A stretch of DNA of 64,000 bases from Bostrychus sinensis. Taxonomy: Eukaryota; Chordata; Actinopteri; Gobiiformes; Eleotridae. The translations under genes were made by a program, and so were the position numbers. Shown here one piece after another: positions 31,689 to 41,740 of the stretch (position 1 is the stretch's first letter; each line of letters opens with the position of its first letter). A model generated the notes under the pieces. That model made no database searches. It saw nothing but the letters and a program-made list of their open reading frames with translations, and was not told the origin of the DNA. The stretch is taken from NCBI GenBank assembly GCA_020698575.1, contig CM036252.1, positions 2,127,407-2,191,406 of the forward strand. The letters are read 5' to 3'.

Positions 31689-34292
31689 CAGTCCCTCCAA
31701 GATTTCGCGGGCAATTTTTGTGATTGTTGCGGGCTAAAGTGCCTGATTTTGCGGGGGATTTTCTTAAAAGTTGCGCTAAAAGTTGCAATTTTTTTTGTCT
31801 ATAATTCACAGGTAAAAAGTACCAGAGATGGTAAAAATACACTGTTACTTGAGCTTTAAAAAAAAAAAAAAATTAGCTACTAACTATAAAAACTAGCAAA
31901 ATCTGTTTGTTAAACATATGTGAGGTGGTAATAATCTAATTAAAAATACCTGGCTATTACACTGCCTCTGATTCTGATTCTGTTCCTCTCAGATCTTCTC
32001 TGGTGATTCCTGTTGTGTGCTGTAGAACATCAGTCATTAAAAAACAGAAGAGGTTTGCTGTGCTGTAGGTTTTTAGGAAGGTTATTATCCTGCAACATTA
32101 ACGTTTAAAGAACAATGACCTCTAACTGTTGTCTAAATACGCTGCCCATTCAACTTTTTAGACAACTATATCACCATGGCAACGCAGCTTTTCACAGTGA
32201 CACCAGACAAAACAAGAAAGTACCACGTTCATCTCCTCCTTCACCTTCAGTCTCATCCACACCGCTGCTGCTGCTGAGCTCCTGCCACCTCATGTGCGCT
32301 CAACCTCCTGCCGCTCTGTGAGTACGCCCTCCGCGCTGCTCCTCCTGCCGCTCTGTGAGTACGCCCTCCGCGCTGCTCCTCCTGCCGCTCTGTGAGTACG
32401 CCCTCCGCGCTGCTCCTCCTGCCGCTCTGTGAGTACGCCTTCCCCGCTGCTCCTCCTGCCGCTCTGTGAGTACGCCCTCCCCGCTGCGCCTCCTGCCGCT
32501 CTGTCAGTACGCCCTCCGCGCTGCTCCTCCTGCCGCTCTGTGAGTACGCCCTCCGCGCTGCTCCTCCTGCTGCTCTGTGAGTACGCCCTCCGCGCTGCTC
32601 CTCCTGCCGCTCTGTGAGTACGCCCTCCGCGCTGCTCCTCCTGCCGCTCTGTCAGTACGCCCTCCGCGCTGCTCCTCCTGCCGCTCTGTGAGTACGCCCT
32701 CCGCGCTGCTCCTCCTGCTGCTCTGTGAGTACGCCCTCCGCGCTGCTCCTCCTGCCGCTCTGTGAGTACGCCCTCCGCGCTGCTCCTCCTGCCGCTCTGT
32801 GAGTACGCCCTCCGCGCTGCTCCTCCTGCCGCTCTGTGAGTACGCCCTCCGCGCTGCGCCTCCTGCCGCTCTGTCAGTATGCCCGCCACGCTGCTCCTCC
32901 TGCCGCTCTGTGAGTACGCCCTCCCCGCTGCGCCTCCTGCCGCTCTGTCAGTACGCCCGCCACGCTGCGCCTCCTGCCGCTCTGTGAGTACGCCCTCCCC
33001 GCTGCGCCTCCTGCCGCTCTGTGAGTACGCCCTCCGCGCTGCTCCTCCTGCCGCTCTGTGAGTACGCCCTCCCCGCTGCGCCTCCTGCCGCTCTGTCAGT
33101 ACGCCCTCCGCGCTGCTCCTCCTGCCGCTCTGTGAGTACGCCCTCCGCGCTGCTCCTCCTGCCGCTCTGTGAGTACGCCCTCCGCGCTGCGCCTCCTGCC
33201 GCTCTGTGAGTACGCCCTCCGCGCTGCGCCTCCTGCCGCTCTGTCAGTACGCCCTCCACGCTGCTCCTCCTGCCGCTCTGTGAGTACGCCCTCCGCGCTG
33301 CTCCTCCTGCCGCTCTGTGAGTACGCCCTCCGCGCTGCGCCTCCTGCCGCTCTGTGAGTACGCCCTCCGCGCTGCTCCTCCTGCCGCTCTGTGAGTACGC
33401 CCTCCCCGCTGCTCCTCCTGCCGCTCTGTGAGTACACCCTCCCCGCTGCGCCTCCTGCCGCTCTGTGAGTACGCCCTCTGCGCTGCGCCTCCTGTCGCTC
33501 TGTCAGTACGCCCTCCGCGCTGCTCCTCCTGCCGCTCTGTGAGTACGCCCTCCGCGCTGCTCCTCCTGCCGCTCTGTGAGTACGCCCTCCGCGCTGCGCC
33601 TCCTGCCGCTCTGTGAGTACGCCCTCCGCGCTGCTCCTCCTGCCGCTCTGTGAGTACGCCCTCCCCGCTGCTCCTCCTGCCGCTCTGTGAGTACACCCTC
33701 CCCGCTGCGCCTCCTGCCGCTCTGTCAGTACGCCCTCTGCGCTGCGCCTCCTGCCGCTCTGTCAGTACGCCCTCCGCGCTGCTCCTCCTGCCGCTCTGTG
33801 AGTACGCCCTCCGCGCTGCTCCTCCTGCCGCTCTGTGAGTACGCCCTCCCCGCTGCTCCTCCTGCCGCTCTGTGAGTACACCCTCCCCGCTGCGCCTCCT
33901 GCCGCTCTGTGAGTACGCCCTCCGCGCTGCTCCTCCTGCCGCTCTGTGAGTACGCCCTCCGCACTGCGCCTCCACGTGACTTTGTCTGTGAGTGCGCCGC
34001 ACCTCCGCATCGCACCTCCTCGTCGCTTTGTCTGTGGCTCAGCCTGACCTCCGGCGCGCATTACTGGTGCGCCACTGAGTGAACTGCTCTGCTCGGAACA
34101 GGGGACGGCCCGCAGACAGCGGTAAGTGCAGCAAAAGACAGTTTTAAAGGGAAATCTCGGCTATAATTGACAAAAGTTGCGGAAAATTTGCGGAGTTTGG
34201 ATAAAGTTGCAGGGTCGCGCTGAATTCGCGGGGTTTGCTTGATTTTGCGTTAATAGTTGCGATCGCAACATTGCGAAATCCTGGAGGGACTG
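31689..34292. mobile_element. TIR transposon (2.6 kb) inserted in V-A last exon
   Basis: The left end CAGTCCCTCCAAGATTTCGC and the inverted right end CAGTCCCTCCAGGATTTCGC match at 19 of 20 positions. Both borders carry GTTAAT (31683-31688 and 34293-34298), a 6-bp target duplication. The ends are rich in GTTGCG-type motifs. No transposase is open; the interior is mostly a 37-bp array. The superfamily is not assigned: the CAG start hints at hAT, but a 6-bp duplication is short for it. Confidence 0.85.
32303..33966. repeat. 37-bp minisatellite inside the transposon
   Basis: About 45 copies of a unit made of CTGCTCCTCCTGCCGCTCTG followed by TGAGTACGCCCTCCGCG. Variants (CCCCGCTGC, GCGCCTCC, GTCAGTACG) are interspersed. 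Most units contain a donor-like TGTGAGTACG. The long frames on both strands result from the repeat. Confidence 0.95.
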
Positions 34293-36990
34293 GTTAATGG
34301 AAACGCTATTTGCTTGATTCTGAATCTGTTGTTTTTTATGGCGAGTAATGAGAACCTAACTATGATCAGCAGTAATACTGCAACAATAACAGTAATCCCA
34401 GTTATGAGTCCAGGAGATGTGTTTGTAGCTCCTCCCTCTTCTTCTTTAGTCCTAGGATTACGGAGCGTGGTTTGTGGCTCTGTAAAGAAAACACGTGATC
34501 AGAATCAGGTCCATATAGAACAGAAAACTCTGTCTCTGCTCTCACCTGCTTCTGTTACAGTCAGATTAATGTACTGTGAGAACTCCTTTCTTCCTCTTGA
34601 AGTCTTAAACAGAGCAAAACACCTGTACGTCCCACTGTCCTGAAGCGTCACGTTCTTCAGGACCACACTCAGGTCTGCGGTCTTTAATCCTGGATCTTGG
34701 AGCTGCACTCGGTTTGAGAAACGAGGATCTTGTCCTTCATCCAACAGCCTACCATCTCTGTAGAAGATGAGATATCTGCCCGAGTCCTGCTGATCCACTC
34801 GAGTCCACTCTAAAACCTGCAGGTCTTTGTGAGGAACCTGACACTCCAGCTCACGGTCCTGTCCCGCCGTCGCCCTGATTTTCTGAACATCTGCACAGAA
34901 ATAAGAAATAAGATAAGTTAGCTCTGATTTTGGCTCAGGAAGAGACATCAGAAGGTTTGCAGAGAGAGTGCTTTTGTAAGAACACAGCACTTCATAAAAC
35001 ACACAAACAACACACTGTACACAAGAACATATGAATAACACAGCTCTATTTATCACTGTTTATTAATGTTCTCTTAATGTTTGTGTGTGGAGCTGCAGAT
35101 CATGTGACAGGGCTCAGGTGCATTCACACCTGAGGCCTGTTGTTAGAAGCTGGTTTAGTTTTAGTTCAGGGTAAGTTCAGGTTAACTTTGAGCAAACTCA
35201 GAGTTTTCTGTCTTCAGTTTTGGTTTAGAGCAGAGTTAGTCGTCATGGTAACAGACTCCACACAGACCTGGGTCTGGAGCAGGATCAGGTCTGGTTTAGA
35301 GACTGAGAAACCAACCTGGACCAATCAGCTGTGAGTAAAACAACACCTGACACATCTTCTCCTAAACTTTTGTTCCAGGCTAGAATTTTTTCCACATTAA
35401 AAGAATGTGTCAAAGGATTATGTTTCAGTATTTAAGTAAAAAAAAAAAAGCATTTTTATTATTGACTTTTATAGGCTTAAGGCTTTACTCAAACTCATGA
35501 AACAGGTGGAGATTATGGGTTTTGTACAAATTTAAGTTATTTAATTTAAGTCACTCTGTTAAGGTTTATATCCTAATCAATATTCCCACCACTTTAGTTA
35601 GTTTCAGATTTAAGATGGCGATGACTCAATGGTTTCATGTCAGCTCTGTAAGCTTTTGTTAGGACACCGATCTTTTTAATAAATAATAAAATAAATCTTT
35701 GTAATAAAACAAATAAATGCCAATGTCGTTTCAGTTTGGACCTAAAATAACACCAAACTTATTTATAGTTCAACATTTTACTGATATTGTATTTGTCATA
35801 AAAGACTTGAAATGAAGTATATTGTTGTTGTACTAAAATCTGTCCACTAGGTGGGGTCCTTCACCTGTTGCAGAGGCAGAGGTTGTCTCATAGTTCACTG
35901 AGTTTCTTCAAATAACAACACTGATCTTTCTTTGTCAGTGAGGGAATAGAACCAGCAGCTTCACCGTTCATGTTTGCTGTGCTTCTGGAGCTTGTGTTTA
36001 GTTTTTTAAGTCTCGAACAAGAAAAGATTTGACAGTTTGTATTTGCCGCCATTGAGTGAATACAGATGTTTTCACCCAAAAGGAGGCTGGACTTGGTGCA
36101 GTGATTAAAAAAAAAACAAGATGGCTGCTCCCATGTGTGCAGTGTTGCCAGATTGGGCGGTTTCCCACCCAATTGGGCTTCTTTTGCTCTCTCTCGGCGG
36201 AAAAAAATAGTGTTGGGCGGGTGTATAATATTTGGGCTATTTTTTTTCTTATGGGGCGGGATTTTGAAAATGTAAAATAAACTTATTTTAATAATATTTT
36301 AAAATTTCCTGATCAATAATTGTATATATTTGCTGGTTATTGATGAATAAAATTAATTTGTAAAATAGAAGTAGTAATATTAGTGTCATTAGTTGTTAAT
36401 CACATGTCTAATTATGGACCTCTGATTGGTTGAAAAAAGTAAACACTGCAGCCTGTGAGAGAGCCATTTGTTTTTCTGATTACACTCATTGTGGAGACTG
36501 TTTATTACTTTTTCCATTGGCAGTTGTGAAGTTTTGTGTGCTCAAAATATGCTATTTCATATGTATTACAGTTTTAACATTAAGATTGTAGAATGGTTGT
36601 GATTTGGGCGGGTTTTTATTGCGTTTGGCGGGTTTTACGTTATATTTGGGCTGGAAACTGTCAGTCAGATCTGGCAACCCTGCATGTGTCCCCCTGCCCC
36701 AGAACCAGCCAAGTCTCTGTATCCAAACACAGACATCATTTAAGGGCTAAGAGTTCAAAAAGTACATTCAGACAACACCAAAGTCTCTGAACTCTAACAT
36801 ACCGCCTTAAATAATGTCTCCAACCTGCTACATACGAGAAGTTCAGTTTAATCTATAAAAAAAAAACATGGAAGTTAGAGTTCAGAAGCGTACTCCTCTC
36901 ACACCGCCTGTACTCACCTGAAGCAGCGTCAGCTTTACACCACAGACTGAGGAGAATCCAGAGAGAGCGGCGTAAACTGAGGAAACACAT
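34250..36990 (-). CDS. V-A: V-set receptor whose tail ends in a transposon
   Basis: Three exons: 36990-36918 (leader, 24 codons, hydrophobic LWILLSLW), 34890-34546 (V domain, 115 codons) and 34479-34250 (stalk, membrane span and tail), 215 residues in all. The V domain has LECQVP, LEWTRVD, a YLIFYRDGR strand and DSGTYRCFA, the V-set Cys/Trp/Cys framework. The third exon follows a good acceptor (TTTTCTTTACAG) and encodes a span GLITGITVIVAVLLLIIV unlike that of V-B and V-C. The transposon at 31689-34292 interrupts it, so the frame now ends at a TAA inside the element (34252-34250) after about 14 foreign codons. Without the insert it would have stopped two or three codons after the target site. 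The Ig exon and leader are nearly identical to V-B. It is probably expressible, but the 3' end must come from the element or beyond. Confidence 0.72.
36140..36682. mobile_element. hAT-like non-autonomous element, copy in unit 1
   Basis: The ends CAGTGTTGCCAGAT and ATCTGGCAACCCTG are inverted. The target duplication is CATGTGTG / CATGTGTC (36132-36139, 36683-36690). It is 543 bp, rich in TTGGGCGGG, has no transposase, and lies in V-A intron 1. Confidence 0.85.
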
Positions 36991-38470
36991 TTTAGTGGAG
37001 CATTAACAAACTGAGCTCTGCACGAACACAACACTGAGAACAGTGAGGGGGCGTGGCCTCAGGCTGATTTCAACACAAAACTTATTCTCCAGCTCCTGTT
37101 AAAGAGACAGACTCCAGAGGAACTCCACACTTAACGACTCATGACTCATGATAAAACTCTGAGCTCTGACCCAACACACACAGTACTTAACGTATGTGTT
37201 AACTGGCTAACGGTAGATAAACAAAAACTCCATATATTGCTCTACCTCTGTGGTAATTTTTGTGTATTTATGCTAAGTGTTTATAAAATAATCATGATAT
37301 GAAAATGATTTTGATAGAGAAATGCACAGGGAACGCTCAGGTCACACTCGGGCGACGTTCTTTCAGTGATCTTAGTGTTTTTGTAGCTAACTTTGTCCGT
37401 CTTGTGATTTTCTGATTAACGTTAGCTTAGCCCACAATCTTATTAAGACGAAACAAGGCACCGAATGTGAAAATTTGTTAACGTAAATATCGCAGCCTTA
37501 AATTAGAGCCGGAAAATCGAACAAATAAGGCTGAAAAGGCCAGAAAGGTGAGCGTGTCCGACTCAGGGCCATAGCACTGCCGAGCTTAAACCTCAGACGA
37601 TAGCGCTGTTTCATACGGCTACAATAAAATATTTGTAAAAGAAACTATCCAACCAATATATCGTTATAAACGTAAGAAAATGTACTTTTATTTTATACAA
37701 TTTGCATTAATGAAGATAATAAATGAGTGACTTTATGACTTGTTGAAGATAAAATAGAATTTTAGCTGAACGTGTCCGACTCAGGACACACATACGTTAA
37801 ATATAACAGCTGCAGTAAAGTAGTACTGCTTTAGAAACATCAGAATAATAAAGAGCTCAGCGACAGATTCAGTTTCTTCTCCTGCAGCAGTTTTTCATCT
37901 GGAATCAGCAAAATCCCTCACAGTTAACTCATTCATGAGCTGAGTCGGTGCCAAATACTTTTACTTTTTTACTCGCAAGTACATTTAAATGTAAGTACTT
38001 TTATACTTTTACTTAAGTAGAAATGTTAAGGTGATACTTTTACTTGAGTAAATTTTTGCTGCTTTATCTGTAATTTTTAGTAAAGAAATGAAGTACTTCC
38101 TCCACCTATGGATTATTCACTGTTATGTGAAAAATAAACAGTGTAATAACTTTGCTGCAGGTTAGTTCTGCTCCTGCTCAGCCCACAGACAGCAGGAGGT
38201 GAGTAAAACTGAAATGTAACTGGACTGAACTGAATAAAATTTTTCTTAAATATTCTCCAGCAGTTTACTTTTCCCGGGTATTAAATACAAATTATTTGGT
38301 TTTCATTCATTCTTACACCGCTCCTGCTACAGAAGCAGTAGCAGGAAGAGTTTCAGAGCAGAGGAGAAACTGCAGCTGCAGAGGAAGCTCTGTAAAGTTT
38401 CTGTTAACACCAATCCACCACTTCCTGTGACCCTTCAAAATAAAACTTTATCCTTTTACAGCAACAGAAA
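36991..38470. other. V-A 5' flank
   Basis: No exon was found. 'GGGGGCGTGGCC' (about 37047) is a KLF/SP-like GC box about 60 bp upstream of the ATG. 'ACGTGTCCGACTCAGG' occurs at 37554 and near-identically at 37771. 37955-38110 is the dispersed ACTTTTACTTAAGTA fish repeat. Unit 2 has an almost identical flank. Confidence 0.5.
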
Positions 38471-38473
38471 CAA

Positions 38474-40690
38474 CAGGAGCTGACAGGAGCTGACAGGAGC
38501 AGACAGGAGCAGACAGGAGGAGACAGGAGCAGACAGGAGCAGACAGGAGGAGAGAGGAGCAGACAGGAGCAGACAGGAGGAGACAGGAGCTGACAGGAGC
38601 TGACAGGAGCAGACAGAAGCAGACAGGAGCTGACAGAAGCAGACAGGAGCAGACAGGAGGAGACAGGAGGAGACAGAAGCTGACAGGAGCAGACAGGAGG
38701 AGACAGGAGGAGACAGGAGCTGACAGGAGCAGACAGGAGGAGACAGAAGCTGACAGGAGCAGACAGGAGCAGACAGAAGCTGACAGGAGCAGACAGGAGC
38801 AGACAGGAGCAGACAGGAGGAGACAGAAGCTGACAGGAGCAGACAGGAGGAGACAGAAGCTGACAGGAGCTGACAGGAGCAGACAGGAGCAGACAGAAGC
38901 TGACAGGAGCAGACAGGAGCAGACAGGAGGAGACAGGAGCAGACAGGAGGAGACAGGAGGAGACAGGAGGAGACAGGAGCTGACAGGAGCAGACAGGAGG
39001 AGACAGAAGCTGACAGGAGCAGACAGGAGCAGACAGAAGCTGACAGGAGCAGACAGGAGCAGACAGGAGCAGACAGGAGGAGACAGAAGCTGACAGGAGC
39101 AGACAGGAGCAGACAGGAGGAGACAGAAGCTGACAGGAGCTGACAGGAGCAGACAGGAGCAGACAGAAGCTGACAGGAGCAGACAGGAGCAGACAGGAGG
39201 AGACAGGAGCAGACAGGAGGAGACAGGAGGAGACAGGAGCAGACAGGAGGAGACAGAAGCAGACAGGAGGAGACAGAAGCAGACAGGAGGAGACAGGAGC
39301 TGACAGAAGCAGACAGGAGCTGACAGAAGCTGACAGGAGCAGACAGGAGGAGACAGGAGCAGACAGGAGGAGACAGAAGCAGACAGGAGGAGACAGGAGC
39401 AGACAGGAGGAGACAGGAGCAGACAGGAGCAGACAGGAGGAGACAGAAGCAGACAGGAGCAGACAGGAGGGGACAGGAGCAGACAGGACCTGACAGGAGC
39501 AGACAGGAGCTGACAGGAGCTGACAGGAGCAGACAGGAGGAGACAGGAGCAGACAGGAGCAGACAGGAGCAGACAGGAGCTGACAGGAGCTGACAGGAGC
39601 AGACAGGAGCTGACAGGAGCAGACAGGAGGAGACAGGACCTGACAGGAGCAGACAGGAGGAGACAGGAGCAGACAGGAGGAGACAGGAGGAGACAGGAGC
39701 AGACAGGAGCAGACAGGAGGAGACAGGAGCAGACAGGAGCAGACAGGAGGAGACAGGAGCAGACAGGAGGAGACAGGAGCAGACAGGAGCAGACAGGAGC
39801 AGACAGGAGCAGACAGGAGCAGACAGGAGGAGACAGGAGCAGACAGGAGCAGACAGGAGGAGACAGGAGCAGACAGGAGGAGACAGGAGCTGACAGGAGC
39901 AGACAGGAGCAGACAGGAGCAGACAGGAGGAGACAGGAGCAGACAGGAGCAGACAGGAGCAGACAGGAGGAGACAGGAGCAGACAGGAGGAGACAGGAGC
40001 AGACAGGAGGAGACAGGAGCAGACAGGAGCAGACAGGAGCAGACAGGAGGAGACAGGAGCAGACAGGAGCAGACAGGAGGAGACAGGAGCAGACAGGAGG
40101 AGACAGGAGCAGACAGGAGCAGACAGGAGGAGACAGGAGCAGACAGGAGCAGACAGGAGGAGACAGGAGCAGACAGGAGGAGACAGGAGCAGACAGGAGC
40201 AGACAGGAACTGACAGGAACTGACAGGAGCAGACAGGAGCAGACAGGAGGAGACAGGAGCAGACAGGAACTGACAGGAGGTGACAGGAGCAGACAGGAGC
40301 AGACAGGAACTGACAGGAGGTGACAGGAGCAGACAGGAGGTGACAGGAGCAGACAGGAGCAGACAGGAGGAGACAGGAGCAGACAGGAGCAGACAGGACC
40401 TGACAGGAGCAGACAGGAACTGACAGGAGGTGACAGGAGCAGACAGGAGCAGACAGGAGCAGACAGGAGCAGACAGGAGGAGACAGGAGCAGACAGGAGC
40501 AGACAGGAGGAGACAGGAGCAGACAGGAGCAGACAGGAGGAGACAGGAGCAGACAGGAGGAGACAGGAGTAGACAGGAGCAGACAGGAACTGACAGGAAC
40601 TGACAGGAGCAGACAGGAACTGACAGGAGCAGACAGGAACTGACAGGAGGTGACAGGAGCAGACAGGAGCAGACAGGAGGTGACAGGAGC
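38474..40690. repeat. 10-bp AGACAGGAGC minisatellite (long allele)
   Basis: About 222 copies of AGACAGGAGC / AGACAGGAGG / TGACAGGAGC in near-perfect 10-bp register. The minus strand is open for 751 codons because three units make ten sense codons. The orthologous array in unit 2 has less than half as many copies. Confidence 0.97.
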
Positions 40691-41740
40691 TGGGCTGTGC
40701 CACAGCAGTGAGGCTACAGTTGATCAGAGCTGTAACTGAGCCTTCAGAGTCAGATATTAAACAGAAAGATTTTCAGTTTTATCTAAACCTTATCTCTCTG
40801 TTTATTTATTTTTTCTTTTTTATGAATAATTTATTTGCATTTCATCATTATTTGAGATGAATTGTTACAGTAAAACATACCTCCACATGTGAGTGAGCAG
40901 CTGTCTGTGGGTTTAGCAGAGAGTTCTGTGATGTTCAGACTGGAGACAGAGCACAGACTGTGTCAGGAAAAGTTGTGATGGAGACAAAGTTGTTAGTTGT
41001 TCGTGAGTTGTTGTAAGTTTGTTAGATATTTTTGCTTTAACACATTGCACTTTAACAACAACATGCTTCCAGACGTCTACACACAGACTGTAGAGATGTG
41101 CAAAAGGAACTTCATAGGCAGAGTAAAGTTTAGGTGCGCTGCTGCTCAGGTGGCGCTACTTTGGGGACATAACACAGGCGATAGAAAACTGCAAAATGTT
41201 CTATTCACTTTATAATCAGCTAAAACACTTTCAAATGCACCAGGATACAGCAAATATTGTCTGTTATATTGATTTTTTCCACGGGGGAGGACCCTCAAAC
41301 CCTCTGTGGATTAGTTACTTAACAGTCCTACAATAATAATCTGCCATGTGCCACCACAGTAAAATGACTGCACCCAGCTGGCCCCCCCAGTAAAAAAATC
41401 CTGGCTACACCCCTGCAACAGCAGAAGTAAAAGTACTCCACTAAAGTATTACTTCAGTAAAAGTGTTAACTTTACTAAGTATGTTACTTTTAGATTTGCA
41501 GCACTGTTAAACTTTGTATAAAAATAATGGTATCACATTTTTACACCAAGTAAAAAAAAAAAAAAAATGGCCACCAATCTGTGCCTACAGCTTCTCCGAC
41601 CGTAACCTTAACCCTAACCACCAAACACAGTCACACTGACTCATTCATACAGGCATGGAGGGTAAGTGTCTTGCTCAAGGACACAGTGACATTCTGTGAT
41701 GCAGAGCTGCTCCAGATGAATTCGTCATTTGTTGAAGGGT
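40691..41740. other. 3' flank of V-B, no gene recognised
   Basis: This holds TTTATTTATT at about 40800 (AATAAA on the minus strand, possible V-B 3' end), an ACTTTTACT-type repeat near 41420-41490, an A-run near 41552 and a repeat remnant at 41640-41700. It is repeated at 47040-48066. Confidence 0.4.

Noticed and set aside
31476..31700. Thr/Glu/Gln repeat frame as a continuation of the V-A tail
   Set aside because: After removing the transposon and one copy of its target duplication, the V-A frame meets a TAG at once. The repeat frame is shifted relative to it.
32290..34002. Arg/Gly/Glu-rich open frames in the 37-bp array
   Set aside because: They shift among all frames with the 37-bp period, lie within a transposon and have no recognisable transposase motif.
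38448..40703. 751-codon open frame on the minus strand (Cys/Leu/Ser/Pro repeats)
   Set aside because: It is the codon reading of a 10-bp minisatellite with no stop in the frames concerned; the paralogous array at 45890-47029 is similarly open. It has no domain, and its length changes freely between the duplicates.
41598..41625. Telomere-like CTTAACCCTAACC text
   Set aside because: Only about two imperfect TTAACCC-type units, within a dispersed fish repeat, and duplicated at 47930; not an interstitial telomere array.
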